From NCBI GenBank assembly GCA_025331445.1, contig JAIWNE010000031.1:247982-311981 (forward strand): a stretch of DNA of 64,000 bases. Direction: 5' to 3'. Both the position numbers and the translations under genes were made by a program. The notes beneath the pieces were generated by a model. The model ran no database searches. It was given only the letters and a program-made list of their open reading frames with translations, and was not told the origin of the DNA. This DNA is from Blakeslea trispora (taxonomy: Eukaryota; Mucoromycota; Mucoromycetes; Mucorales; Choanephoraceae). Shown piece by piece: positions 34,518 to 46,463 of the stretch (the stretch's first letter is position 1; each line of letters begins with the position of its first letter).

Positions 34518-35510
34518 GGTTTTGTCTTTCTTTATGTTGTTGCAAAGAAAATAATAAAAAAATTACAGGAAAATTAACAAAGAGAAGAAAAGATGGTTAT
34601 TTTATGCAATTTGGTTTTTTATTCATTTATTTTATTTATTTATATAGTATTTAAAACTTTTTTTTTTTTTTTGCTTTCCCGAAAAGTAATAAACGCGGAA
34701 TTTTAATTGAGCAGTGGGTTTTGTCAAAAAGTAAAGATTCTTTTAATAGGTGCGATGATATCATACGAAAATTTCTTTAAATGATGTAAATTGTTGCTCC
34801 TTGATCATTTGATTGGTTTATTGGTTTTCGAACCAAAACGTACGACTTTGAATTTTTGGATCTTTCCAAAATTAGCAAAGAGCTTCAACTAAATCGATAG
34901 CATTATTTTCACAACGGTAAACAAGCAAGAATGAGAAACAGCTATTGAATAGGCGCAAGTTAAATAAGAGAAATGTTCATGACAAACCAAATAAGCATAA
35001 ATGGCAATTAGGATGATTCATTTCAGTTAATCTAGCAATAAATGATGGCTTTTATTGGTAGTTACCATAAATGTACATATGCGAATTTTGGTTCTCAACT
35101 ATTAAATAAAGAAGCGTTTCTATTGTTTGATTAAAACAGGGTCTTTGGTTGAGTTGTACAAGAGTCATGATGCCATTTCGGACATGTTGGTTTATATTGG
35201 CTCCTTCCGAACAAATCCATCGATTTATCAGGATGATGACAAACACTGCCTAAATAAAGAGAGAGAGAGACTAGATTCTACATCACTCATCCCTATCAAC
35301 AATAGGCTATTAGTCATCATGAGTAGATGTACATACTGTACAGCTTGATCTACAATTCTACTACGGCATATGGCTTGTCTTATTTTACTGGTTCGGAGCC
35401 AATGTAACAAACGATATTCAATGCCGACTATCAAGTTATGAACATGTAGATATATCTACCATATCCCCTTAAAAAAAGTGTGTGTGAGAGATACTAGATA
35501 CACCCTATGC

Positions 35511-35554
<44 letters not shown>

Positions 35555-35964
35555 TGTATTTGTTTGACTATAGCAAATAATTTATGATTACATCATGGCA
35601 GCAATGAAGTATAATATCTCTTACAAAGTAACATACTGAGACACAAAAAAAAAAGAAATTGCATAGACAATAGTGGTTCTTTTTCATAGCACCGCCCTTT
35701 TTTCTCTTGAGATAATCAACTTGTTATGATTACATATCAAGGGATAAATAAAGCCAAATTTAAAGACTATGGATTAGTAATACGGCAAAGCTCTCCTTTT
35801 ATTATTTTTATTTTGCATGAACTTGTACAGGAAAATTCACTCAGTTTCAAAGTTGTACAAAGTGTAAAAGAAAAAAAAAACGAGTCGCTGTAGCACGCCT
35901 GGTTTGATTTTTTTTCCCCCTCTCGTTTTCTCTCTCTTTTTTTTTTTTAGAGTTTATAGTAGAG
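34518..35964. other. Intergenic with a possible spliced orphan ORF and an (AG)n tract
   Basis: Minus-strand frames at 35434-35300 (IEYRLLHWLRTSKIRQAI, QAVQYVHLLMMTNSLLL) and 35247-35052 (AVFVIILINRWICSEGANIN, MTLVQLNQRP) could be two exons bridged by a short pyrimidine-rich intron, but no donor is convincing. An (AG)18-like microsatellite spans about 35515-35551. The final 100 bp are the BRO1 promoter with T runs. Confidence 0.35.
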
Positions 35965-38900
35965 ATGGCCACGCCTCAAATACCCTTTATCAGCGCTCCT
36001 TTTAAAAAGACAGATGATGTTGATTGGGTCCATCCACTCAAGAAATACATTGCTCGATTCTACCAAGACGACCCCGAAAAATACAAAGAAGAAACTCAGT
36101 CCTTCAATAGGTTACGCCAAGACATGCGTGGTGCAGGAAAGGACATGACCGGTCGAGACTTACTGTATCGCTATTTCGGTCAACTCGAATTACTTGACTT
36201 GCGTTTTCCTGTGGACGAAAAGCATGTCAAAGTGTTATTCAACTGGTAAGCGTGACTAACCCCTTTTGTGTTTCGTTTCCTAACTCATCTGTTCAATAAG
36301 GTACGATGCCTTTAACAGTCGCGCGATATCACAGTATTCGTTGGCTTTCGAGAAAGCAAGTGTCATCTTTAACGAGGCAGCTACTTTGTCGGCTATTGCG
36401 AGTGCCCAAAACAGAGCTGAAGCAGAAGGACGTAAGAAGGCTTTCCATTACTTTCAAGCTTCAGCTGGTATGTTTCAATATATCAACGATAATTTTCTGC
36501 ATGCGCCCTCTGAGGATCTGAGTCGTGAGACAGTCAACATGTTGAGTGAACTGATGCTTGCTCAGGCACAAGAATGCTTTTTAGAGAGTAGTCTGCGAGA
36601 AAAATCAAAGGATAACTTGGTTGCCAAGTTGGCGAGCCACATAGCCTGGGTCTATGGTAATCTCATCGATGCCTTGGGCGATGCAGTCAATCGAGGTGTA
36701 GGTGTAGATAAGTCATGGATTGTGATCTGTCAAGTGAAGCAAAAGTACTATGCTGCTACAGCTCAAGAGCACAAAGCAGCTGCTCATGAAGCAGAGGCAA
36801 AGTATGGAGAATGTGTCAGTCGCTATGGTGCTGCAGAATCAGCTGCAAAAGAAGCGCTTAAGCTGGCAAATGGCTTGACTTCAGCTTTAGCCTCCTCAAA
36901 CCATGCAAATGGAACCGTTCCTCCAGAGAGTGCTATGGCTCTTCAAGAGCTATGTAAGACAAAGAGCGCCACCTGCACTGAAAAGCTAAATGGTGCAGTA
37001 CGGGATAATGATATGATTTACCATGAAGCGGTACCTCAAGAGTCCATATTGACGCCCATTGATCGTCTTAAGGCTGTCAAAACCATCCCTATCTCTGAAC
37101 TGTATGGCCCGGACGAAATGAAGAAAGTCATTGGTGCTGACTTGTTCTCAAAGTTGATCCCCATCAGTGTTCATGAGAGTGCCTCACTTTATTCTGAAGA
37201 GATTGCTAAATTATTGCGCGCCGAGAATGAGCGCTGTGATCTAGCCAAGGCTGAATTAAGTGCTTCTCTGGATTACATGAAGTTGCCCGGCTCACTGACC
37301 AAGTTCAAACAACAATCTTCAAATGCCTCTCTTGATAGCTATGCTTCACCTCCTTCTGAAGTTAGAGCCTGGGCTGACCGCATTGCTTCTGATGAGCGCC
37401 AAACGTCTGTTGGTGACCTCATAAACACCCTCACTGCCTCAAAGACGAAAGCACGACAATTACTTGATGAAGCCAGCTTGACATTGGATCAGGAAATGAA
37501 AGACTGTGAGCATGGTAGGGTTCAATATGGCGATCAATGGACCCAACCCCCTTCAGGACCACTCACATCTGAATTTCGACAAGACATTGCTAATCATCGT
37601 CGTACATTGGAAAATGCAAATTTATCAGATAACCAATTGTTAAGTAAATACGAATCAGCTCGACGCAATATTGACATTCTCAAGTTGGGAGGACATAGCC
37701 AGCAACTGGAAGGCGCCTATGCTGAATGCATCGTATCGTTGATAAGCGGGAATGACTCAAAGAAAAACAGTGCTAGTCTTGATCTGTTAGATTTGGACTT
37801 TGGAGGACAAAATCAAACGACCAACAATGATTTGAATGACAAAGTACAGCGTATAGAAGGTATCATTGAGAAGCTTCGAAAGATTGAAAAAGATCGTGAT
37901 GATACGTTCCGTGATCTTAAGGAGAAGGTGGGGGTTTCTTTTTAATCTATAGATACGTATACTTTTCTTTTTTTGTGTGCTTAATGTTTGACTTGTTAGA
38001 CAATGCAAGATGATATTTCTCAACTGTTGATTTTGAACAAAAAAGCAAATGTTGAACAGCATATCTTTGCTGCAGAACTTGAAAAGTTTCGGCCACATCA
38101 ACAACGCATCTCAGCCACGATTCAACACCAACAGCAAACGATTCAAGAACTGACAGCTGCTTTCAAGAGCTTGATGGAAGGAACCGAGGCACAGTTGTTG
38201 CAGTTGCAGCATGATAAAGCTGAGAAATTGCGCCGTAATTTAACAGTAGATTTCAGCGAGGCTAATTTGATCCATGCAGATATCAAAGAAGGCCTACAAC
38301 GTGGTATACAGTTTTATTCTGGTCTTCAGGATACCATCGGATCCTTACAACGCAACATTCAGCGCTTTATCAACGAAAGAACAAACGAGAGGAACCGTCT
38401 GATGGATTCGATTGAAAGTAGCAAGAGTAGCCGAGAACAAGAGTTGTTGCGCGAGACACTCAACAAATATACTGCTCCGCCTTTGCCATCTGTACCTTCT
38501 TCCATTTCTCAACTGACAAACCAAACACGTCAGATGTCGATTGGTAGTGAGCCTAGCGCACCTTTGGGTTACACACCTGTGCCTCCTCCCAAACCACAGG
38601 CATTCGTTCAACAACAGCCTTACCACACTCCTCCTCTGGCTAATGCTCCTGTATACAATATGTACAATTCGCCTACAACTCCTACTTATCAGCAACCATC
38701 TTCTCCATATGCACCTGTTCCTTCACTTGGTCAACCCCCTATCCAACAGCAGCAACCACGTCCTATGTATAACCAAGGGCCATTTACACCTCAAATGTCA
38801 AACTTTTCTAATCAGCAGCCACAACAAAATTATTATCCAGGCAACATGGCTTCCCCTCAAACCCATGCATTATCACCCCAATATCGTTCTCAATATCACC

Positions 38901-39172
38901 CCCCTCCTCCTACTCAGCAACAACAACAACAACAACAACAACAACAGTCTCCATCACCTTATAACCAGCCACCACTACCTCCCCATCCTCAAGGATACCA
39001 GCCACCTTACCATGCTGCGCCTATGCATCAACCTCAACAACCTCAACAGTGGCAACAACCTACGCCTGGACAGCAGCCTATTCCAAGACAACAATGGCAA
39101 CAGCCAATCTATCAACAACAGCAACAACAGCCACCAGGACCTCCTCCATCTTCAGGAAGCTTATTGGATTAA
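35965..39172 (+). CDS. bro1: BRO1-domain ESCRT-associated protein (Bro1/Alix family)
   Basis: Exons 35965-36245, 36301-37927 and 38000-39172 give 1026 residues. Residues 1-380 form a BRO1 domain (FKKTDDVDWVHPLKKYI, VLFNWYDAFNS, ASVIFNEAATLSAIASAQNR, KAFHYFQASAGMFQYI, HIAWVYGNLIDALGDAV). A V-shaped coiled-coil region runs to about 850. The C-terminus is Pro/Gln-rich with a (CAA)n-encoded poly-Gln tract near 38920 and ends PPPSSGSLLD. Bro1 binds ESCRT-III Snf7 and recruits a deubiquitinase at endosomes; PalA/Rim20 in pH signalling is the main alternative, but the length and Pro-rich tail fit Bro1 better. Confidence 0.9.
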
Positions 39173-39325
39173 AAACTAGTTGCAATTAGTATCTCAACTT
39201 ATTCCAATAAAACTCTTTCTTTTTTTTTTTTTTACTCTTTTTTTGTTTGATTTTTTTTTCAATTGAGTTTCTCTTTTTTTTTTTCTTTCTTACTCTCTTT
39301 CTTTATCAATATTTCCCGAGAAGAA

Positions 39326-40506
39326 ATGGGCTGTGGTATTTCAAAAAACACGACTGATCAAGCACGTAACAAGGAGATTGATCAGCAGATCCGCCAGGAT
39401 AAAAGTAAAATGAGAAATGAGATAAAGCTATTGATGCTGGGTGCTGGAGAATCAGGCAAATCCACTGTGCTTAAGCAAATGAAATTAATTCATGAAGGAG
39501 ACTATAGCATAGAGGAAAAAGAAATGTACAAGAAAATTGTTTATTCCAACATTATTCAGTCTATGCGAGTCATCTTGGATGCCATGCAAAAGATGAATGT
39601 GCAATTTGAAGATGAAGAGGCAGAACAATACCGTGATTGCATCAATGCTTTGCCTATGCAAGTGCAATCGTTATCTGAAGTAGATTTTCGTGCTTTAAAA
39701 GCATTGTGGCAAGACCAAGGCCTCAAATCAGTACTGCGCCGAAGTCGTGAATATCAATTGAATGATTCAGCTAAATAGTAAAGAGATAAACGAATACTTG
39801 TGTAATTATTGTTAACAAACTTGAATCACTCTTTGTTTAGTTTCTTTAATTCTCTGGATCGAATTAGTCAACCTGATTATTTACCCACAAACCAAGATGT
39901 ACTGTGTGCTCGAGCGAAAACAACTGGTATCACAGAATTCAAATTTAAAATGGGTGACATCTCGTATCGTATGGTTGATGTGGGTGGCCAAAGATCAGAA
40001 AGAAAGAAATGGATTCATTGTTTTGACGATGTTATGGCTATCATCTTTATGGTTGCCTTATCTGAATTTGATCAAGTATTGATAGAAGATGAACAAGTAG
40101 TAGGTTGATCTATATATGCGACATTGTTTTCGTTTTTCTGATTCATGTTTCTATATAGAATCGCATGCATGAGTCTTTTATTCTGTTTGATTCCATCTGT
40201 AATTCCAAATGGTTTGAAAACACTTCATTGATTTTGTTTTTGAACAAGACAGACCTGTTCCGAGAAAAGATTGAAGAACAACATGTAGAACTATCAGAGA
40301 CATTCCATGATTACCAAGGTGAAAATACGTATGAGGAAGGGTGTCAATACATTATGAATCGATTCTTGAGATTGAATAAGCAACCATCAAAACAAGTGTA
40401 TACCCATTTTACATGTGCTACCGACACACAACAGATCAAATTTGTCATGTCTGCTACAAACGATATTATATTGAGAGACAGCTTGAATAATCAAGGGCTA
40501 ATCTGA
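39326..40506 (+). CDS. Heterotrimeric G-protein alpha subunit
   Basis: Exons 39326-39777, 39841-40099 and 40159-40506 give 352 residues. The start MGCGISKN was chosen over an in-frame upstream ATG because it exposes Gly2 for myristoylation and Cys3 for palmitoylation. G boxes: [27 protein letters not shown] (switch I), [16 protein letters not shown] (switch II), LFLNKTDLF and [12 protein letters not shown]. The C-terminus ends [11 protein letters not shown], so the Cys four from the end that pertussis toxin modifies in Gi is absent. It couples receptors to cAMP or MAPK signalling; the exact class is not assigned. Confidence 0.93.
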
Positions 40507-41378
40507 TTCTATTATTTAACCCAATAAACTACTTTTTCACAAATGGCATTGACCATTTGGACAGTTTAGGGCTTATTTTTTTTCTTATTCTTAAGCTTTG
40601 ATTCTAGATAACAAAGTGCAATTGGTGTTGTTTGCTTAATATGGTCTGTTGAGCTAAACCAAAGTTGAACATCCTTTTTCTTTAGAACAGTTTCTTTTTT
40701 CTTTAATAGTATCTCATGATGCATTGTTCAAAATGAAAGGTTTTTTAAGATTACAATAATTCCCTCTCTCTTTTTTTTTTTTTATCAGTTGAGCTTGAAG
40801 AGCTTTCTGACAAAAAGGAGAGGGATGTTCTCTTTCTCAAAAGAAAATAGCTTTGCAAAGTGGTCTCAATTCGTTTTGCAGGTGATTTTAATCTGTGATT
40901 TTTTGGACGAAATGACGGCATAGTTCTATAAGAGGCTGAAGAATAAAAAAAAAAGAAAGACAGCCTTGTTATGGCATATGTCAAGCGCCTTCTTTTTTGG
41001 AATATAAAGTGATTCAGACTGCTCTTTATGTATCCTACAGTTAACAGAGAAAGATGAGCCAAGTTTTCTTAACAGATGTCAATTGATAGTATAATGTATT
41101 AAATACAGCTACTGTTTGATTTCCCTTTTGTCACTTATTCAAAACAATCCTTTTTGATTTAGCATGCGCCTCATCTGTAATTCGGATAACACCATTTAAA
41201 GTAGCGACAACTAAAAAAAGAAAGAAACTCCATTTTACGCGGGTGCTAGCAAAAAAAAAAAATGTTCTCGAGTAACACAAAATAATTAGACTGATATTTA
41301 ATCTTATTGCCGTCATCTTTCTTTCGCCCTTTCTTTTTTCTCTTCTTCTTTTCACCAAAAAAGAAGCCAATACCCAAG
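40507..41378. other. Intergenic, nothing recognised
   Basis: T/A-rich tracts; a 103-codon minus frame at 40751-41062 is Ser/Arg/Lys-rich without domain and is not supported. Confidence 0.5.
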
Positions 41379-42437
41379 ATGATGGAAAGATTTCCTAGGA
41401 ACCGAGTGCTTGCCATGTTGCTCGCATCTATCTTCATCTTGTCTTTACTTGCACTCCTGTCCAATGTATCGCCAAACCAAGCATTATTTTCGGGAAAAAC
41501 AAGCCAACCAACAACAGATGTTACTTTAGAAACGTCAGAGATAGATGTGCCTGAGGCAGAGGATCTTGTACCTGTCTCAACAAAGCCTATGAGTGAAAAG
41601 GAATGGCAACCAAAGAACTGGGGCCATCTCAGTCCTGAAATAGAGAAAGCAATTGCCTATAATGTTCGCATTGCTGGCTCAAAGCAAGAAAAGATTCTGT
41701 TGACAGCAGTTGCTAACCAAGGCATGGCTGAATACACCTTGAACTGGATTGCATCTCTCAAGAAGTGCGGATTAGACGATAAGTTCTTGGTATTTGCTAT
41801 TGATGAAGAGTTTGTGACAACAATGAAGGAGGCAGGATATGGTAAGCACGTCGTCATGATTCCCAAAGAATGGTTCCACAAGGAGCTTTCTGGTGAGTTT
41901 GAGGAGTGGCTATCATCAGGATACACACCTATCACTCATTCGAAATCATTGGTGGTTGAGCGTTTGTTATACACGGGTGTGACAGTTTGGTTTTCGGATG
42001 TTGACATCGTATTTACCTCACCTGCCGTATACGATTACTTGATCATGAAGTTGAATGCTAGAAAGCAAACCGAAACCTTATTTTCCCAAGAAACTGAACA
42101 AAAGATCATCAATTCTGGATTCTATGTGATGCGACCCACTGATACAAACAAGCGTATCTTGGCAGCCTCTATCTATATCCAAGATACCGAACAAGATAAA
42201 AAGCCTGAAGTGACTCAACAACGCGCCATCAACCGAGTGTTGGATGATATGAATTTGAACTACCAGACAAGTTCCATCGTGCTCTTGGATTTGATGTTGT
42301 TTCCTCATGGTCGTGCTTACTTTGATAGACAAATCCCCACTAAATATGGTATGGTTCCAATGATTGTTCACGCAAACTACCGCAAAGGCTCAAACAAGAA
42401 GAAAGATCTTCAAAAGTTTGGTCTTTGGTACGTTTAA
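41379..42437 (+). CDS. Type II membrane glycosyltransferase, nucleotide-diphospho-sugar transferase family
   Basis: Single exon, about 352 residues from MMERFPRN. One N-terminal hydrophobic anchor (LAMLLASIFILSLLALLS) follows a basic start, giving Golgi type II topology. The lumenal domain has the Nucleotid_trans (PF03407, GT77-like) pattern: ILLTAVANQGMAEYTLNWIA, then SKSLVVERLLYTGVTVWFSD with the DxD motif in FSDVDIVF, INSGFYVMRPT and HANYRKGSNKK near the end. The substrate is unknown; cell-wall or glycoprotein glycosylation is likely. The frame extends upstream to an earlier ATG at 41307, but that would bury the anchor behind a Phe-rich stretch. Confidence 0.83.
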   Translation: MMERFPRNRVLAMLLASIFILSLLALLSNVSPNQALFSGKTSQPTTDVTLETSEIDVPEAEDLVPVSTKPMSEKEWQPKNWGHLSPEIEKAIAYNVRIAGSKQEKILLTAVANQGMAEYTLNWIASLKKCGLDDKFLVFAIDEEFVTTMKEAGYGKHVVMIPKEWFHKELSGEFEEWLSSGYTPITHSKSLVVERLLYTGVTVWFSDVDIVFTSPAVYDYLIMKLNARKQTETLFSQETEQKIINSGFYVMRPTDTNKRILAASIYIQDTEQDKKPEVTQQRAINRVLDDMNLNYQTSSIVLLDLMLFPHGRAYFDRQIPTKYGMVPMIVHANYRKGSNKKKDLQKFGLWYV

Positions 42438-44319
42438 ATGTACATGTATATATATATATCTCTATTTATTGCTTTCTATTTCATTTTATATAAAATTTGT
42501 TTTAAAAAAAGATGTTATCAAATCCTGTTTCTTGTCATTCTAAAAAAAACAGTTTTTAAATCAGCCTAAGGCAAGAAACAGTCGGCGTTTGAACCGTTGC
42601 TGTGCCGTTCACCTAATTCATTATGTTTGGCTAGAATTTTTTTTTTATGTACGACAAATATCATTCGACAACAGGGCTTGGAATAAAGTCTGGTGTTACT
42701 CTTTACTATCTAACACAAGAAAGACAAAAATGGCCATGCCCGCATAGATGGACCATGCGAATCATTATACAAATGATTGACTAAACAGAAGTATTCACAT
42801 AAAGAAGCACCGAATATCTCACTCTCTTAAATTCTTGGTTGCTTAATGAGACTTTTTTTTTCTCCTTTTTCAATCTATTATTATGTATGAAACCAAATAT
42901 TTAGGAGAACAATCCTAATCTTCATCTTGAAGCAGGGGATCCTCACAACATGTATCCAAGTGCCTAAAAAGAAAGAGATGTGCAAAAGAAATATACAAGC
43001 AGCTATAATTAGTGATCATCAGTGGACCCCAAAATAGAGAGTTTTTTTTTGTTATGTCAAATTGAAATATCTTCAAGGAATATAATCTACCTATTGCTCG
43101 CTTCTTTGACTTGTGCATAGCATATAATACATGTACTATATCTTTGGACTCGCTGCCCGTTAGACGAAACAATAAAGCAAGCAATATCTTTATCCTTCAA
43201 TACTTCCTAAAGAGTTCTTTTTCGTAAACCCACAATTTGGCAAGCATATAAGATGCACCACTATTGCTTAGATCTACTACACTGAGTTTAAACCGTAAGA
43301 TGATTTGTGACGACGTTAGCGTACGATGAGTTAGTCGGTCTCCATTAGAAGAGGCGGACGATACTGTTTGTAAGCTCCCTCTCGCAAGACAATCGAGATG
43401 AAACTTATATTCGGTATTTAGGCTTCAAAAACCTTTCTATCGAGATGCCTAAGCCGGGTTTTCTGAACATGCGCTGAGATATGCAAGTTTGAGGATAAAC
43501 TGACTATGGCATTGGACATACACTTTTTTTTTTTATACAAAGTAAATGAAAAAGAAAAGTAGGATGCGATGACACGGTTACTTTTTTATGGACTTTTAAC
43601 ATTTCTCATTATTCTTTTCATGTTCATTTCATTTTTCTTGTTGTGAGACAGAAGCCAGCTTTTTTCTCAGCAGATTCTTTTTTCTGCCAAAACAACGAGA
43701 GTTTGATAAGCATGAGCAGAAAGAAAATGAAAACAAGCGTAAGTATCTCATTGTCTTTTAGTCTGACAATAAACCCTTGAAACCCCCAAGAAGAGTGTTA
43801 TGGGTTTGATGTTGAACTTTGTTTCTGATTCTTTTGAGTATCTTCAAATTATCCATAAACTTTGATGCAGTAGATGCCAAAGTCATGAGACAGTTCATAT
43901 GAAACCTACCATTCAATCCAAGAGCATGGGTTCTTTGGTTAACTTTTGTATATAGCAGGCCAAAGTCAAGCCCTTCCCTCATATATTTACACTGCCATTG
44001 TTAGATCAATTTACTGTGTTTCGTTCTCGACTAGTACCTAATAAGTGTATTGTTATAAGAGGCACATTTCTTCATTTGACAAGTGCCATCCGTTTATTCT
44101 TTTTGTCTCCGTCTGTCTATTTTATTAATTGTCAAATTCCACTAATACAATGGGTTCTTTTTTTAGCCAATAAATAAGGTGGTACAATACCTATCCCTAA
44201 AAAAATTGTCTATTTTTTCTTACGCCCCCCTTTTTCTTTCTTTCTTTTTTATACTTCACTCTCTCTTTAATCCCCTTTTCTCTCCTTTTTTTTTAACCAT
44301 TGAATTTGATCAACGAAAC
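42438..44319. other. Long intergenic region with a Cys-rich coding relic
   Basis: Mostly featureless AT-rich DNA. The one coding-like signal (42915-43199, minus) is listed separately. A minus frame at 43758-43982 and a plus ATG-less stretch at about 43980-44150 have no recognised domain. The last 150 bp, T/C-rich, are the CHS7-like promoter. Confidence 0.45.
42915..43199 (-). pseudogene. Cysteine-rich coding fragment, possibly two exons
   Basis: From about 43199 the minus strand reads EVLKDKDIACFIVSSNGQRV then QRYSTCIICYAQVKEASNR. A GT at about 43092 and the AG at 42961 join it to HLDTCCEDPLLQDED and a stop at 42915-42917. CIIC, CC and His spacing suggest a zinc-binding end. Upstream in another frame, YMLAKLWVYEKELFRKY precedes a stop, so a one-base loss or an intron separates the parts. 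No family recognised; likely mobile-element or gene relic. Confidence 0.35.
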
Positions 44320-45565
44320 ATGGTTAATGTTGTATATAAATTCGAAGCTTTCAGCTTTACCGGCATATGTCAGACTGTGTCTTTAGCACTTTGTCCACTA
44401 GTTGGACAAGCAAATGGAGTAGAACCTGTATGCTATTCACGTAATATCGATTTGGCAAGCAATCTCATCTTTCAGCCTGGTACGATTTATCTTTTTGAAT
44501 TGAACTGCTCGTAAACTAAATGTTTATTTTAGCTACCTTGGTCATAGATTGTGTTGCTATTGTCATGGCAGCTATTATGATTTATCACATTCGATCCAAA
44601 TATACTGCAGTTGGTGAGAGAGAAAACCAAAGAAAAAAACAGAAAGTTTTATTAAACAAAAAGATATCTCTGTTTATAGGCCGTAAAGAGATTGTCATGT
44701 TCTTTTATTTATATATGATTACTACCTTTCTTGAGATGCTGTTGGTTACTGGTATCATACCAACCTCCTCTCCTGTATATCCTGTATGTATTATTAACTC
44801 AAAAGCCAGAGAACTGTATCTTACAATATATTTTATGTAGTGGTTTACAGCAGTTCATTTTGGATTCATGTGTGCTACTTTTTGGTGTTTATTATTAAAC
44901 GGTTTTGTTGGATTTCAATTTGCAGAAGATGGTACACCACTTTCTCTATGGGTAAGGCAAATCTCTTTGAACAAATGAACAGATGTTAACTTAAATACAT
45001 TGGATAGTCTATTCGTATCAGTTCATTTATTATTTTCTTGATCAGTGGCTTTATTGCTATCGCTACCTTCAAAAACATTGGCCCTTTCTCATATGCCGCA
45101 CCAGGAGCATTGTGGGCATTTTATTTCATTCTCAATGGTGTTGCATTCATTATCTACGTCATTTCACAAATTATTCTCGTTGTCAACACTCTAGATGATC
45201 GTTGGCCATTAGGTGATATCTTGTTTGGCTTGGCTTTCTTTATTATTGGTCAAGTGCTTATCTATGTGTTTTCTGTGACTATCTGTAATGAGGCACAGCA
45301 CTATGTAGATGGTATGTTCTTTGGTACTATATGTACCCTGCTAGCTGTTATGATGGTCTACAAGTATTGGGATTCAATTACAAAAGAGGACCTCGAATTC
45401 TCTGTTGGTGCCAAGCAAAATAGCTGGGAAATCAAAGAATCAATAGGAGAGGACGAACTATCACAAGGTTACGGCACTCAAAAAGCCCAAGTTCAGCCTC
45501 ACTACCAACAGCAACAGCAACCCTCTCAATATGCTCAGCCCTATAACCAGCAATACCCTTATTAG
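44320..45565 (+). CDS. Chitin synthase export chaperone Chs7-like
   Basis: Exons 44320-44479, 44533-44613, 44680-44783, 44841-44951 and 45008-45565 give 337 residues. The N-terminus has Cys-containing lumenal segments ([33 protein letters not shown]), and seven hydrophobic helices follow, with family signatures [20 protein letters not shown] and [12 protein letters not shown]. The cytosolic tail is Gln/Tyr-rich ([20 protein letters not shown]). Chs7 proteins are ER multi-pass chaperones needed for export of chitin synthase III; this function is inferred by family. Confidence 0.88.
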
Positions 45566-45977
45566 CAACATTAAAGCAAGCGCTTTGTTTCCAAGAGCGG
45601 ATCCTGAAATTAAATGCGAAAATAAATTTATGGTTGATTTTACTTCTTAAGAGTGTACACGATCAACGTAGTTTTCGAGATTATATTGACATGCTACAAA
45701 GTCATTTAGAGAGAAAGCTTGGCACATAACCTTGTTTAATCTGTGCTCAAGTATTTTAATGCCTTGAAGCTAGTTACATGAGGAAGATTTGGAACTGATT
45801 GCTTGAGCTGATCTTAGGGGGGGTAATTGGGAGGGGATGTGAGCAAGTCGAAAAGACCTACAACTACTTGCATTTCATTTGCACAAGTTTTGAAGACATT
45901 GTTAGTCAATTCATATAAGACTATGCTTTGTGCTTTAAAAACTTTAAAATTCCTCTTTCCCTAATAATAAAATAATC
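45566..45977. other. Intergenic, nothing recognised
   Basis: 412 bp with a G7 run near 45818 and no coding signal. Confidence 0.5.
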
Positions 45978-46434
45978 ATGTCACTTAATTTCTTCAAAGA
46001 CAAGACCACAAAGACAGATGCTGCCCTTCAGTTCAGCTCGGTACTCAATGACTTAAAGAAAGTCAACATGTCTTCATCGCCGCTTGATGTGGATCACTTT
46101 GTCAAGGGCGCATGCATACATCTTGAAGATCAAAGTAATCTCTCTTTTTTTTTGTTTTCACTTTTTCTGCATTGAGCTTTGAACTAAACAACTTCACTGT
46201 CTCTTTTTAACAGGCTTATACGAAGAAGTCGACCAAACCAGAGAGTTACCAACTCACTTGGAGACTGACAAACAGTATTCTGTACACGATACGCGCATGC
46301 TTGCAAACACACTGCTTTCTATGTCAGAAACTTTGCCTGAAGCCAAACAAAAAGTAACAGACTGCAGAGAGCAAGTCAAACTATGTTTAGAAAAAAATAT
46401 AAAAGCAATGGAAGATATGGAAACCATAAAATGA
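45978..46434 (+). CDS. Small helical protein of unknown function
   Basis: Exons 45978-46134 and 46214-46434 give 125 residues starting MSLNFFKDKTTKTDAALQFS. The body is predicted helical: VLNDLKKVNMSSSPLDVDHF, then RMLANTLLSMSETLPEAKQK and a coiled-coil end (CREQVKLCLEKNIKAMEDME). It resembles small subunits of multi-protein trafficking or kinetochore complexes in style only; no family is recognised. The intron has consensus borders and frame is kept, so the gene is probably real. Its stop is 30 bp from that of the convergent MIP1, with AATAAA at 46436-46441. Confidence 0.65.
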
Positions 46435-46463
46435 TAATAAAGAAAAGTATTTTATTGTGAATT

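Noticed and set aside
38541..39179. 212-codon alternative frame over the BRO1 tail
   Set aside because: It is an out-of-frame reading of the Pro/Gln codon repeats of BRO1.
39263..39325. Upstream in-frame ATG for the G-alpha subunit
   Set aside because: It adds a Phe-rich stretch and removes the MGCGISKN lipidation start that the family requires.
41307..41378. Upstream ATG for the glycosyltransferase
   Set aside because: It lies in a T/C-rich leader and would prepend an implausible Phe-rich segment before a normal type II anchor.
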